Shown: positions 35,812 to 47,209, numbered from the stretch's first letter. The stretch is DNA of 64,000 nucleotides from Dastarcus helophoroides (GCA_028583605.1 CM053332.1:18059623-18123622); one strand, 5' to 3'. Notes: generated by a model not told the origin, from the letters alone. Translations and numbers: made by a program.

Positions 35812-35876
35812 ACTAGGTAGTTTTAGCAGAAGGATCCCCCCCCCCCCCAAATCCTGGTTATGGGCCTGTATGGTAT

Positions 35877-37269
35877 CATATCACTTGTAAACTTGATAAT
35901 TTATTTATTTATCAAAATGATTACTTATTTATTAATAAAAAAGGACTATTCTTTGATCTACGTATCCTATTGCGTGTAATAAATTTGATAACAATAACAT
36001 TTAATGGCTAGTACACGTTGGCAACAAAATTGAGGAGAACCTGTATCTCTAGACAAAGTTCTGCAATTGTCTATAAAGAAATGGGAAACAAATGGCTTGT
36101 TCTCCCTACGAACAAGCAGCAAAAATGTTTTGGAATTTTATCAATATTGATTAATAAAAATTTGAAATATTTCGAAACTGGGTCATAGAAATGTTAAATA
36201 AAATTAATAGACATAATTTTCCGATCAATAAGAGTCCACCACTGAAGAATTATGGTAATTTTAATTTACAAATTGTAAAATTTTAAGTTCTCGTACTTAA
36301 AATTAATTTAAAACTAAATAAAAACGCTCTTATTTCCTAGTTTTAAGTTTTCACCTCTGTCAGCAATCCACATTAGTGTCCCATTTTTTTTGCCTAATCT
36401 CTGGCATTTCGACTTGATTTTCAAAATTTAAATATTTCACATAAAATATTAACCTTAAACTCCAAGTATCCGATTTTATAATTGTCAAGGAAATTACTTA
36501 CATTATGAGAAAATCGACTTTCCAGAAATTTTGATTAAAAAAATCGAGTTCCCAGTCGAATTTACAAATTTATAATTTCACAAGTTTAACTTAAGATACT
36601 TTGGGAGTCGAAATATTAAAAAAAAAATGGAAATTTAAATAAAATAAAAATTGATTTAAATTTGTTTTGCCCCTTTTTTAAACAAACCTATTTTTGGAAA
36701 TTTTACAGATTTTTTTTTAGTTTTGCAGCCAAAGATTATACCAATTAAAGTATTTAACGTCGTCGATCAAAGCTTGGAATACATAAGAGAAGCAGTTCTT
36801 TAGTTTTAGTTGAGTTGCCCTAATTGCTATTTAGGAAAAATACTACGTCATTCGAATCACCTTCGTTTAAGCTGTTGACTTTGGAAAACTATAATATTTC
36901 GTCGCCCTTAAACCATCTTAAACAGCAAACTATCAAGTTACGATCCCAAATTACGATGACTTTATCGTTCGTGAAGAATATCACACATACATATATGTAT
37001 TCAAAATCGTTTGAAAGCAGCGATGAAATTAAAATTACCATAAATCAACAAGGCGCTTTAAGATTCATTTTACGAAGGAACCTAACTTATTAAAAATCAG
37101 CTGAATGTAGCGCCAGGAAGGTCAAAAGGATGTGGTACTTAGTAGTAATACTGCTGCCCATTGTTTGAGCACATTTTTTACGAGTTATATGGTAAACAAA
37201 TAGACAAGTCAGATACCAAGGAATAATAACTACTATAAAATCGAATTATTGCCATAATTTAAATGAATA
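35877..37269. other. Gene-free sequence with a diverged family A end
   Basis: About 36160-36250 (CGAAACTGGGTCATAGAAAT, GTCCACCACTGAAGAA) is a diverged right end of family A. The rest is AT-rich. An 89-codon ORF at 36824-37093 has no recognisable domain and is not called. Confidence 0.5.
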
Positions 37270-37280
37270 AAAATCTTTTC

Positions 37281-37467
37281 TGGATGGATTGAAATACAAA
37301 TCTTGTCCCCTGATACCGAGACAAATAAAAAAGACAACAAAGGTTGCTCTAACGCGTTTCGATAGCCAAGCTATCATCTTCAGAGAGATATTGATCTTTT
37401 TTGGTTTCAGGGAATAAGATTTGTATTTCAATTTTTAAAGATAACCAAAGACCAGTCTGTTCCACCA
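37281..37467. mobile_element. Hammerhead family B element
   Basis: The left arm is minus-oriented (CTTGTCCCCTGATACCGAG), the ribozyme lies at 37347-37387, and a partial right arm follows (GGTTTCAGGGAATAAG, AAGATAACCAAAGACCAG, CTGTTCCACC). Confidence 0.75.
37347..37387 (-). ncRNA. Hammerhead ribozyme, family B, intact core
   Basis: CTCT-CTGAAGA, helix II GATAGC-TTG-GCTATC (six pairs), GAAA, ACGCGT palindrome, T, AGAG (four helix I pairs). This is one of the best preserved copies. Confidence 0.8.
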
Positions 37468-37546
37468 AAATACTGGATGGAATAATGAAACTTTTCAAGA
37501 AGCAAAAACTGTTTTATGAATGGCAAATTTGACATTTGATTCGAGC

Positions 37547-37705
37547 ACGAATTGAAATAGAAAACTTGTCCCCTGAAACCAAGAAAGTTAAAAAAATATA
37601 CAAAAAAGGTTTTCTGATGCATTTCAACAGCCAAGCTATCGCCTTTAGAGAGATACTACAGGGGACACGTTTTATATTTCAATTTTTGAAGATAACCAAG
37701 GACCA
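37547..37705 (-). mobile_element. Hammerhead family B element, degenerate
   Basis: Both arms are present (CTTGTCCCCTGAAACCAAG; TTTTTGAAGATAACCAAGGA), but the ribozyme region reads TTTCAACAGCCAAGCTATCG with an altered core (CTGAAGA and GAAA both mutated) and part of the right arm is deleted. Confidence 0.65.
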
Positions 37706-37710
37706 AAATT

Positions 37711-38391
37711 CCAGCTAGAATGGAAACCAATATTTATTATTTTGTATGTAAAATAACAGTATTTGCTTTCAATAGCATTGATGACACCGAATTTCATATT
37801 TAAAAATAATAAAGATAATTTAATTACACTCAAACAGTGGGAAAACTATTTTCACTAAAAAAAACAGTGAATCTAAAAAAACATGCAAATAGAATATACG
37901 TTAAAGGAAACAAATAAAAAAATGAAGAAGACAAGTTTGATTTTCATTCCAAAAAAACAAATCGAGTATCGAATGTACATTTTAGTAAAATGAGATGCGC
38001 GATGGAAAATACGTCTCATTCGAAACCCAACCAGTTCAATAAATTATCTTCGACAAACGTGATAAGGAAATCCGATATGCGGCTTGTAGCTATTTTCGCC
38101 CAATTGGAATGCCCCAATGCACGTCTAGAATTTATTGGAGTGTACAACACATAACGTGACCTGTCTGACAGAACTCGAACTGCGAAACATCTTTAAAGTT
38201 CAGAGCTCTCTTTCGTCAATAGAGCCAAGGAAACATCCAAGAGCTTGGTGAGCTCGAAAGTGCTCTTAGGCTAATCGTGATCCGTCGTATATTTAACGTT
38301 TACAATATAACTGACGAGTCAGCTTTTTCAATGCTGCCTATACTCGGATACTTTATAATTTAAACTGGAGTTGTCACACTAGTTAAGTCTA
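37711..38391. other. Gene-free sequence
   Basis: Apparently single-copy DNA without a supportable gene. A chance CTGACAG...GAAA arrangement at about 38167 does not meet the hammerhead consensus. Confidence 0.4.
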
Positions 38392-38994
38392 AAGAGCGGA
38401 TTTTATGTAAAATCCTGTGATCCTACTTTTTCGGCCTTTTTCGTGTGGATGTTGCCTAAATTTCAATTTTGTTTGTTATTTGTCTTTTATACTTGATTTG
38501 GACCTATTTTCAGAAAATTACGTGGTTATTTATCCTTTTCTATGGGTTTTTCCCAATACACTTCTGAAAAAATTTGAGGAGAAATATCTATACCCAATAA
38601 AATAAAAATTGAATTCATCATAATAACAATAAAAAGCATCTGGCATACATTTCCAAGAAAAGTAATTTAATAACAATGGCTCTTATGACCCATCCAATCT
38701 CCTTTAAATTTTGCCTGCTATTGTGACGCAGGACAATTAAATTATGCTGCCCATTTATCCTAATTTAATTTTAAAATGAAAACAAATTTATGGATAAGTT
38801 GGTAAAGTTACTAAGAAGATATTCTTTTTCTAACATTTATCTTTGAACTGTCTTCTGTAACCTGCACTTGTGTGCGAAAAAGGCCGCTAAAATGTGCCCT
38901 ATTTAAAGATATAGTTTCCAGTCAGCTGGAGAAAAAGCGCCTTTTAAAAAAAAATATTCAAATTTTGATTTAAATTCATAATTTTAACTTTTAT

Positions 38995-39210
38995 GGTGGA
39001 ACGGACTGGTCCTTGGTTATCTTCAAAAATTGAAACACAGAACTTGACCCCTGAAACCAAGGAAGATTTAAAAACACAACAAACCTTGCTCTAGCGCGTT
39101 TCGACATCTCAGCGCTTGACAACTTGGCTGTCGAAACGCGTTAAAGCAACGTTTGTTGTGTTTTTTAGTCTTTTTTTGGTTTCAGGGGACAAGTTCTGTA
39201 TTTCAATTAA
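38995..39210. mobile_element. Hammerhead family B element, ribozyme scrambled
   Basis: Both arms are clear (GGAACGGACTGGTCCTTGGT left; GGTTTCAGGGGACAAG right). Two ribozyme 3' halves meet head to head: minus GCGCGTTTCGACA and plus GGCTGTCGAAACGCG. CTGAAGA is absent from both, so no functional core remains. Confidence 0.72.
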
Positions 39211-40713
39211 TAACTTTTATCTCAAATTTAAAGTTTGCACACAAACATTTGGAAATTGCTTTCTAAATTCTGGAAAATTAGAGGTTTCTTTTAAGTTCAA
39301 GTTCCCTCTTGGCGTCCAACTTCTTTTCTAACTAACTACAACTTTAATTCCTACGTTTTTTAGAGTTAGCAATCTTAAAATTTCAATGTTTTCTAGAGTT
39401 AATGTTGTGTCTGATTTTTCAATGTAAAAATGCATTTGATTTTTCAGAATTTCGAAAAAAAAAAATTCCTATGAAGTTATTTATCGTTTTTTTTGTAAGT
39501 TTTACCGTTAGTCTTAAAAATTTGACTTTTTTTTGGAAATTTTAAATTTGAATTAGATTTCTTTTTAAATGCGGACTGTGTCAATATTTTTACTTTTTTA
39601 TTCTCAAAATTTAGTTTAATATTTTAGTTTTTAGTTTAAACCTACAAAAGACTTCCACTCTTTTTAAAAATCTAAAAATTTAGCGAAAATCGAAATTCAA
39701 AACTTAATCTTGAATTTTTTGAATTTGGAATTTTAATTCGAAATGTACAAAAACATCTACATTTTGAGTGGACAAAGTCGTTGTAGAAAGAGTTCAATTA
39801 CGATCAAGTTTATGCTTCAGAAAAAACCGACTGAATTTAATAATAAACATTTCTGAGAATATTAACTTTTGTTGAAATTTTGAATTACCGAACGTAAAAT
39901 GGAATATGTTAATTCCTAATAAATTTACCATGTTCAAACCCGAAATTTTCAGTTTTTTAGATTCGAAATTTTAAAAATAAGTTCACATTTAGAATTGTTG
40001 TCTAAATCTCAAGAAAATGAAATTGTTGGAAAAAATGGTTTCAAGTTAAAATTTTCGAAAATACAAAAAAAGAAAAACTATAAATATTGCAAGGCAAGTT
40101 TAAATTAGGGAATTTAGTCTAATTTCCAAAAGATCAAATCTATTAACAAAAACTAACAACAATTAATATTTGGTCTTAAAGCTAAATTCAGAAAAGAAAT
40201 TTTAGTATTTGCTGAAACTTTTAGCGTTTTCTTAAGCGTTTCTTTTAAATCGCCAGGGGATTGTTTTTAAATTAAATTTCGACAGGAAAAAAACAAACTA
40301 TTTTGAAAAAATCTGAATTTTGGGCTAATGCTAATGTAAAAAACTTTGAAAGGAAAAGTAAACTCATTAGGACACCTTTTTTTCAAAATTTTGACTTTGA
40401 TGTTAGCATTTTTAAACTCGAAAAGTCGTAGGAAGGTTAATAAATCAAGTTTTTTTGAACATATGAATTTAACGTCGAAATGTTTAATTGTCGTTCCAAT
40501 TAAAAGTAAAAAATTTCGTAATTAAATTTGAAATTTGTTAACTAAGATAGAAACTTCAATATTTTTTTGAAAGTTTTCATTTGGAAGTCGAAATTTTGAG
40601 AAAAAAGTCAAAGTCCTAATCGAAATATAAAAAGTCAACTTTATAACAAAAAATATTCGACATTTTTTATTATGGGGTTAAATTTTTAGAAAAAAATTAG
40701 GTAATTTTATATT

Positions 40714-40743
40714 AGTTAATTAATTAATTAATTAATTAATTGG
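40714..40743. repeat. (TTAA)n microsatellite
   Basis: About seven tandem TTAA/AATT tetranucleotides within the E-family body. Confidence 0.85.
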
Positions 40744-41515
40744 TTAAAATTATAACAAAAAATCTGAATTTTCCAGTATGAAAATGCTTAAAGTCGAAAA
40801 ATAACATTCTAGATATTTTTTTAAAGTTTTAAAGTTGAATCGAAATTTTAGAAAAATTATAGAAAAAATTCCTAAGAAAAGTTACTAAAAAATGTCTTCC
40901 TCAAAATTATGGCTTATAAAAGATTGTGTAGAGAGTCAAATATTTAAAATTTTATTCATATATCTGAATTTGAACTTTAAACTTTTAAATTCAAGGATTG
41001 TAAGAATTTTATGACAAAATCCAACTTTTTTTTGAAATTTTCGTGTTAAATCTCAAAAGATTGCTTGTATTAATTTCCAAATTTTCTTAAAATTTGAAAT
41101 TTTTTCTCAAAATGGGGAGTTAATCATAAAATCATTAACCTGCAAAATTCGATATTTTTTTATAAAACTTAAAACGTAAGATCAAAATTTCGAATAAAAT
41201 AATAGATATTTCAAGAAAGGTTTTAATTATTTAAAAAAAAAAATTAACAAATAAAGCTTAACCTTGAAATTATGAGTTTTTTTTTCGAATTTTCGACTTT
41301 TAATCGCAAAATTTTAATTTTTTCTAGAAACAACATCCCAGATTTAGAAGTCAACATTTTGGACAAAATTCGAATGAATTTAAAGTAAAAATTTTAAGAT
41401 TTGTAGTGAAAATTTGAGGATGAACTCAAAATTTTAAGTTTTTCTTCATTTGAAAATATACTACTTCTGAATGTCCTGAGTATAACCTAAATTTTTTTTT
41501 AATTTTTCAAGGTTT

Positions 41516-41518
<3 letters not shown>

Positions 41519-41576
<58 letters not shown>
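41519..41576. repeat. (CTA)n microsatellite
   Basis: About 19 uninterrupted CTA trinucleotides at one edge of the family C insertion, possibly its tail. Confidence 0.95.
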
Positions 41577-41577
<1 letters not shown>

Positions 41578-42082
41578 TAATGCACAGACCAATAGGTTTG
41601 AACATTTATTAGATTCGTTGGTAGTTCAGCTACCTATGATTCACTATACACGCCTGGAGGGCTGCATGAATTTGTAGTCTAGGTTGCATTCCTCTTGTAT
41701 ACCACATTGTTGGCGATGGCCATAGTTTCTCTATGGACCAATAGGTGGTAGTACTAAAAAGTCACTCGCTCGACGCCGGTGAATGTTTTAGTACTTACTT
41801 GTCGGAACATTTATTAGCATTCGAGTTGGATATACCAAACTGACGAGATCTAACAAGATCGAAACCGGTATTTGGTTTCCAATTCTCGAATCTAATAAAT
41901 GTTCAAACCTATTGGTCTGTGAATTATAGAATCCTTTTCTTCTGGGAACTCTCCTAGAGAGCAAGCGCTTCACTAGGTGGGTAGTGTTTCAAATGTTGGT
42001 AGTTCAGCTTATACCTATGATTCCACTATACACGCCTGGAGGGCTGCATGAATTTGTAGTCTAGGTTGCATTCTTCTTGCAA
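41520..42082. mobile_element. Hammerhead family C insertion (retrozyme-like), 11-bp TSD
   Basis: AAGGTTTTACT occurs at 41509-41519 and 42083-42093, bracketing a 563-bp insertion in the E repeat. The insertion holds a CTA microsatellite at its left end, then 1.2 copies of a 378-bp unit: TTGGTAGTTCAGC...GGTTGCATTC occurs at 41618-41693 and 41996-42072. One hammerhead per unit lies at 41834-41876. The unit is rich in inverted repeats (for example ACCAATAGGTTTGAAC near 41588 against GTTCAAACCTATTGGT near 41900). A unit longer than one period flanked by a TSD is what integration of a circular or multimeric RNA copy would give. No ORF. Confidence 0.8.
41834..41876 (+). ncRNA. Type-I hammerhead ribozyme, family C, intact core
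   Basis: ACCAAA (helix I) is followed by CTGACGA, GATC-TAACAA-GATC (helix II), GAAA, CCGGT forming with the last A the palindrome ACCGGT (stem III), A at the cleavage position, and TTTGGT closing helix I by six perfect pairs. Outer complementarity (ATTCGAG at about 41817 with CTCGAAT at about 41883) could extend helix I. Every consensus core position is satisfied. The sequence differs from families A and B outside the core. Confidence 0.85.
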
Positions 42083-42237
42083 AAGGTTTTACTTGTTAAT
42101 TGAAAGTTTTGGCCTGTTAATGCATGTTTTTAAGGGTCTTTTACCTTTTTAGTGCCATTTTTAACTGTTCGCTTTGCCTAATTTAACAGTTTGCTCACCT
42201 TTTTACCTTACTTGATTGTGCCTAAAATCCGGTCTCT

Positions 42238-42690
42238 AGTTATGAATAGAGCCTGGAAGTTATGGTATTTGCTACCATATTTGCGATTTTTAATTAGTTT
42301 TCAGTTTATATTGCTATTTTTGGTGAAACTACCATTTTTTGCCATATATGTATTCAGAAAAAGAAAAACAAATCAAAGTAAAATAATTTAAATGACACCA
42401 ATTACTCATTACTCAAATATTATATAAGGAATTTTGTCACTTTTGAGGTTGGTGTTTAGGTTCCAATTTGTAAATAAGAATCATTGCATTAGTTGGCAAT
42501 TTATCCCTTCAGAGAGTAAAATCCACTCAAAAGTAATACCACGAATTCGTATTCGAAACTATAAAATACATAATTTTAAAAAGAAAATCTAAATTTGCAT
42601 AAATTGAAAAATTTCTCATTTTCAAAAGTATGATTTTTAAAGTCGGAAATTTAAAAAAAGATGAAAATTAGAAAAAAATTTAATAGAGTT
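42238..42690. other. Gene-free, with a short dispersed repeat
   Basis: AGAGCCTGGAAGTTATGG at about 42247 recurs as AGAGCCCGGAAGTTATGG at about 49416, with similar downstream words. It may be part of a small non-autonomous element. No gene. Confidence 0.45.
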
Positions 42691-42692
42691 AG

Positions 42693-43036
42693 GTTGAAAT
42701 ACAGAACTTGTCCCTTGAAACCAAGAAAGATTAAAAAAACACTATAAATAGTAAATATAAATAAATAAAATAAATATAAATATATAATAATAACTACTCT
42801 AAAATTCGTATTATTGCTATAATTTAGATGAATATAAATCTTTTCTGGATGGATTGAAACACAAATCTCTGTCACCTGTTCCTGAAACCAAAACATTAAA
42901 AAGACAACAAAGGTTGCTCTAACGCGTTTCGATAGTCCAAGCTGTCATCTTCAGAGAGATATTGATCTTTCTTGGTTTCAGGGGACAAGTTCTGTATTTC
43001 AATTTTTGTAGATAACCAAAGACCAGTCCGTTCCTT
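42693..43036. mobile_element. Hammerhead family B elements, overlapping copies
   Basis: There are two left-arm pieces: GAACTTGTCCCTTGAAACCA at about 42703 and CTGTCACCTGTTCCTGAAAC at about 42869. Then come the ribozyme (42917-42958) and a right arm (GGTTTCAGGGGACAAG, AGATAACCAAAGACCAG, TCCGTTCC). The stretch 42785-42870 resembles 37236-37290, so the flank seems duplicated along with the B element. Confidence 0.7.
42917..42958 (-). ncRNA. Hammerhead ribozyme, family B, core intact
   Basis: CTCT-CTGAAGA, helix II GACAGC-TTG-GACTATC (one bulged base), GAAA, ACGCGT, T, AGAG. Confidence 0.72.
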
Positions 43037-43040
43037 CAGA

Positions 43041-43500
43041 GTTAAATTTCAAAAAAGGTCAAAAATTGAAATTTGGTTAAATGTCGACATTTCATATAAT
43101 CCTAATTCTCTTAAATAGTTAATCTTTGGAAAATGTTGACAGTTTGGAAAACAATTAATTTTCAAACCATCTGAAGGCAAACGTTTTAAAAAATTCCAAA
43201 TATTTAAAGAGGGACAACATTTTGAAGAATTGACTACATTTTCGAAACAAAATATTTTGAGAACGTTAAAAAAGTTAAAATTGCCGAAAAATGTTCAAAA
43301 AGGGGTCAACATTTTGAAATAGTTGTAAACATTTTAGGAGTCAAAATTTTTAAAAAATTCAAGAATTTTAAAAAATGCCGAAAAACTAATCGATTTTTTT
43401 TAAAAAGGCGAAACTTTGGAAATTAATATAAAAGTTCAAAAATAGTCAACATTTTCAAAATGTGTCAAGATTTAAAATATATTGAGTAATTATCAGTTAA
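43041..43500. repeat. AT-rich degenerate tract
   Basis: A-rich on the plus strand with AACATTTTGAA and AAAATTTTTAAAAA words. No gene. Confidence 0.55.
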
Positions 43501-43511
43501 ATTTTCAAAAG

Positions 43512-43705
43512 GTTCGGTGGAACGAACTGGTTCTTGGTTATGTTCAAAAATTGAAATACAAATCTGAGAGATCAGAGAGATCGGTTTCTCTCTGAAGAAG
43601 GTAGCTTGGCTGTCGAAACGTGTTATAGCCACCTTTGTTGTGTTTTTTAATTTTTTTAATCTTTCTTGGTTTCAGGGGACAAAATTTGTAATTCAATTTT
43701 TTTTT
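43512..43705 (+). mobile_element. Hammerhead family B element
   Basis: Left arm: GGTGGAACGAACTGGTTCTT, TTCAAAAATTGAAATACAAA. Ribozyme at 43588-43628, then TTTGTTGTGTTTTTTAAT and GGTTTCAGGGGACAAAAT. The 3' terminal part of the right arm is missing. Confidence 0.72.
43588..43628 (+). ncRNA. Hammerhead ribozyme motif, family B
   Basis: CTCT-CTGAAGA, helix II GGTAGC-TTG-GCTGTC (two wobble pairs), GAAA, ACGTGT, T, ATAG. Stem III and helix I each carry a change, so activity is doubtful although the core is intact. Confidence 0.62.
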
Positions 43706-43709
43706 AGGT

Positions 43710-44308
43710 CTAAATATTGTTGCGCGTTATCGATTCGAAAATTAAAATTTCGTGAATTGTAACATTTTATTTCCAAACTAATTTCGGAACACTACAATTA
43801 TGATTTACTTAACTACCACAACAGGCTATCTAGCTATCTGACTATCCGACTAACTAGCTAACTAACTGACCAACTAATTTCCTGAGAGAAAGGCGACCGC
43901 GTACCTATAACTACATTTTGTTACAATATTAAAGAAAAAGCAATTTTATCAGATGTCAAAATTTTCCAAATTTGTCGAAATTTTGGATAGTTTATATTTT
44001 CAAAAAGGACAAATATGTTTAAAAAGCCAAGTTTTTGAACGAATTTTTTTTAAAAAAGTAACAATGTAAAATTTAACAAAAAAACAACATTTTGAGAAAA
44101 AATATCAACATTTTTAAGAGACCAAATTTCCTCAAAAAATACAAAATATTTAGAAATGCCCAAAAACAAATTGAACTTTTGTAAAAATGCTGTGAAAACT
44201 AAATTTTCAAAAAAACTGAAAATTTAAAAGTGGACAAAATTTTTAAAAAACTTAGAAACTCAAAAAAATGATTATTTTGAAAAATAGACGACATTTTTGA
44301 TAAGAATC
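43710..44308. repeat. Repeat fragments: short dispersed repeat and 505-bp unit relic
   Basis: 43724-43780 shares TTGCGCGTTATCGATTC with about 19755. 43820-43880 is rich in CTAACTAACT/CTATCTGACTATC words. 43914-44300 (ATATTAAAGAAAAAGC, TTTATATTTTCAAAAAGGAC) is a diverged copy of the 505-bp unit found at 11.9-12.8 kb and, inverted, at 57.2-59.9 kb. No gene. Confidence 0.55.
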
Positions 44309-44334
44309 GAAAAAACGGCTACTACGGAAGATAA

Positions 44335-46415
44335 CAGGCACGTAGCCAGGGGAGGGGTCCAAGGGGTCCGGACCCCCCCCCGAAATGAATATTCGCCAAA
44401 AAACTTACGGCAATACGAATTGAAATATCAATAGAAAAATGGTTGATTGTATATTTAAGCATGTAAATAATTTCCAAAATTCCTAACTACTAAATTTATG
44501 ATAAGCAAAATCGCCATGTAGGCATTTTAAGAAAAATTGGCAATGAGCTCAAGGCGTCCCAATATATGCTTCAATCGTCACGTACGTGCAGCAGCGGCAT
44601 TGGAGTCAAAGGACATACTCTTATGCCTAATCTACTTTATTATATTAGATCATATTTCATATTTCCAAATTGCCATAGGAAATACAATACAAATCATGAT
44701 TATGGTACGAGTTAAGAATTAGTAGACAAGTCGACTCTTGACGGGTGATGAGTTAAATACGTGAACTTAAAATGGATATTAGGAATTTTTTCTTTGGTAA
44801 GTTTCACATTTTTATTTGCCAAATTTATATAATGTTAAGATCACTAGATTTTATTCTTTATTTTTACTAATTACCAAAATGAAAAAAAAAATAAAAGAGA
44901 CGAATACGTAAAAATAATTAATGAGTCTTCTTATATTTTCTGAAAAATATTTTCCAGCAATTTTGATAATTTAACAAAATTCCAAGTTTAAATTGAAAAT
45001 TCTAAATTATTTTCTTCAATTTTACGTCTCTCGATTTCATTAATTTATTTTTTTAAATTCCAAGGACGTATAAATAATTTTTTGCCGAATTCTGGTGTTT
45101 TTTCCCAAATATGTTTTACTTTTGATTCATAAATTTTCTATATATTGCAACGTTTTTCTAAATTTTAATTATTTTTAGAAATTTTCGAAATAAAATTGTT
45201 TCAACTTTCTTTTAATTTTTGATTCCAATTCAACATTTTAACTCTCTTTTGATAAACATATTTAGGCGCATTTTGACATTATTTTCAAAATATTCATTTT
45301 AGTTTAAAAATATAAACTTTTTTTAATTCAAGTTTGGACTTTTAATTTTTCTTTTATTTAAACGAAATTTTCATTTGAAATTCCAACTTTTGATGTTTTT
45401 AGTACTTAATTTTTATTTAACATTTTGAAATAATTTAGAAATAATGACTTTAAAATCGAAATCGAAATTTCTAAATAAATGATTTTATAAATTTCGTTTT
45501 TCTTAAAATTTTCAGTGTAGCTAGAAATATTTTTTATAATGTTTGCGTTTTTTTTGTTTAAAATTTTAATTTTTTCTAAAGATCTATATTTTACAATTTC
45601 AGTTTTTTTTTTATTTCTATTCTAAATTTTTCGCTTTGCCCTAAAATTGTGTGCTTTAATTTTTTCAAATTTTAATTCTAGTCACGAAATATCTACTTTA
45701 AAAAAAAATCTAGTTTGAACCCAAAATTTTTGCTTCATCAGAAAATTTTCGGTTTTTTCTCAATATTTAAATTTTGTCTAAATATTTTGGTAAACTTAAC
45801 ATTTTTAGTTAAAAAAAAATTGACTAACTTCAAAGCTCCTGGATTTTGTTTGATAAAGTTCTTTTCTTTTATCATCCTTTTAATTTTTCGTCAAAATTTC
45901 TGCTTTTCCTAAATATTTTTAGATTCACCCTTTTCCTTTCTAAAATAAATTTAAAGTTTCGACAAAAATCGAAATTACAAATTAAAATGGAACCTTCTAT
46001 TGAATTTTTTTTATTTCATCTTTAATATCTAATATTCCTAATTTCGTCTTTGATCTGAAATTTGAAGCTGTTCTGAAAAGTTCAAAAATCACGTATTTTA
46101 AAAAAAAATACTGGGTAATTTTATTTTATTTTTTTTTCAAAATGTCGAAATAGACAGATTTGAAAGATTTAAATATCGAGACTGAAGTCGAACTTGAGAG
46201 TTTCAAATTATAGTTCAAATTTCGAAGTTAAGATTGGAAATTTTAGGCAAAAGTAAAAATTGAGCACTAAGTAAAAGACCAAGACGTTTATTGATTTAAC
46301 AACTCAACTTTTTCTTTAAGTTTTGCAATATTGCTTATTTCGAAGAAGTTTATGTCTAACGTAAAAAAAGGGGGAGTTGGACCCTCCCCGAACGAAAATC
46401 CTGGCTACATGCCTG
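44335..46415. mobile_element. 2.1-kb DNA transposon (CAGGCAYGTAGCCAGG ends) inside mariner
   Basis: The left end is CAGGCACGTAGCCAGGGGAG. The right end reverse-complemented is CAGGCATGTAGCCAGGATTT. Direct repeats GAAGATAA lie at 44327-44334 and 46416-46423; the adjoining G and C extend the match to 10 bp. Both ends carry a G-rich stretch and GGACCC/GGGTCC words. The interior is AT-rich degenerate DNA with no transposase. End sequence and TSD length are like those of 32527-35868. This is probably one non-autonomous family, hAT-like by TSD length only. Confidence 0.88.
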
Positions 46416-47209
46416 GAAGATAACGTGAGAAAAATCTACGATCTCGTATTGGCAGACCGCCGATTGAAGATATGCGAGATAGTTGAGACAGTAGGCATCT
46501 CAAAAGACCTCATAATTTATATCCCGCATGAAATTTTGGGCCTGAGAAAGCTGACGGCGCGGTGGGTGCCGCGTTTGCTCACTCCGGACAACAAGCGCAA
46601 CCGTGAGACCACTTCAGAGCAGTGTTTGACGCTGTTTAAGCGCAATCCGAAGGAATTTCTGTGGCGTTTCGTGACTGTCGACGAAACATGGATCCACTGG
46701 TACACGCCAGAAACCAAGGAACAGTCGAAACAGTGGACTTCACCCAGGTAAACGTGCTCCGAAGAAGGCGAAGACTGTCCTATCGGCCGGAAAGGTGATG
46801 CCCACCGTTTTCTGGGATTCACAAGGTGTGATCTACATCGACTACCTGGAAAAGGGCAAAACGATCACAGGGCTGTACTATGCCGAATTATTGGGTCGAT
46901 TCGACTGCCGAATTGCGGAAAGAACATCCCCATTAGACGAAGAAAAAAGTGCTCTTCTACCATGACAACGCACCGGCTCACACCTTCGCCCTCGCCCCGG
47001 CCAAATTGGTCGAACTGGGCTACGAACTGCGGCCCCATCCACCGTATTCTCCAGATTTGGCCCCGTGTGACTTCTATTTATTTCCAAACTTAAAAAAGTC
47101 ATCCGGCGGGCAGAAATTTAAGTCGAATGAGGAGGTCATCGTCGCCACGGAGGCCTACTTTGCAGACCTCGAGAAAACGTATTTTTCAGACAGGTTAAAG
47201 AAGTTGTAG
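46416..47209 (+). pseudogene. Mariner transposase (DD34D), frameshifted
   Basis: Three frames must be joined. Segment 1 (to about 46743): LADRRLKICEIVETVGISKD, KLTARWVPRLLTPDNKR, VTVDETWIHWYTPE (first catalytic Asp). Segment 2 (about 46750-46905): KRAPKKAKTVLSAGK, YYAELLGRFD. Segment 3 (about 46945-47206): LFYHDNAPAHTFAL (second Asp) and HPPYSPDLAPCDFYLFPN (third Asp), with 34 residues between the second and third Asp, the mariner DD34D spacing. All three Asp codons persist, but frame breaks at about 46743 and 46910, loss of the N-terminus and the inserted element make it dead. Confidence 0.92.

Larger units (their letters stand above)
32527..35868. mobile_element. DNA transposon with 8-bp TSD and CARGCCCRTAACC ends
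   Basis: The left end is CAAGCCCGTAACCTGG and the right end reverse-complemented is CAGGCCCATAACCAGG. Direct repeats TATGGTAT lie at 32519-32526 and 35869-35876; the next two bases (CA) also match, so the boundary is uncertain by 2 bp. C-runs occur near both ends, including 13 C at 35836-35848. The ends resemble those of the element at 44335-46415. The interior holds an E-like body, starting with TTAGAGACCGGATTTTA at about 32703, and a family A insertion (35438-35811). No transposase was seen. An 8-bp TSD suggests hAT or a relative. Confidence 0.82.
38392..42237 (+). repeat. E-family repeat, copy 2 (both ends visible)
   Basis: It begins AGAGCGGATTTTATGTAAAA and ends ATTGTGCCTAAAATCCGGTC TCT, so the termini are short inverted repeats of AGAGACCGGATTTTA type. 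The left end matches 60730-60775 in reverse complement; the right end matches 15.9 kb. It carries a family B element (38995-39210) and a family C insertion (41520-42082). Much of the body is the inverted counterpart of 32.7-35.2 kb. No clean TSD was found. It may be a DNA transposon, class unknown. Confidence 0.65.

Noticed and set aside
36824..37093. 89-codon ORF
   Set aside because: No recognisable motif, an AT-rich chance ORF between repeats.
38160..38200. CTGACAG...GAAAC arrangement resembling a hammerhead
   Set aside because: The core would need CTGANGA; here the fifth to seventh bases are CAG, and helices I and II do not pair.
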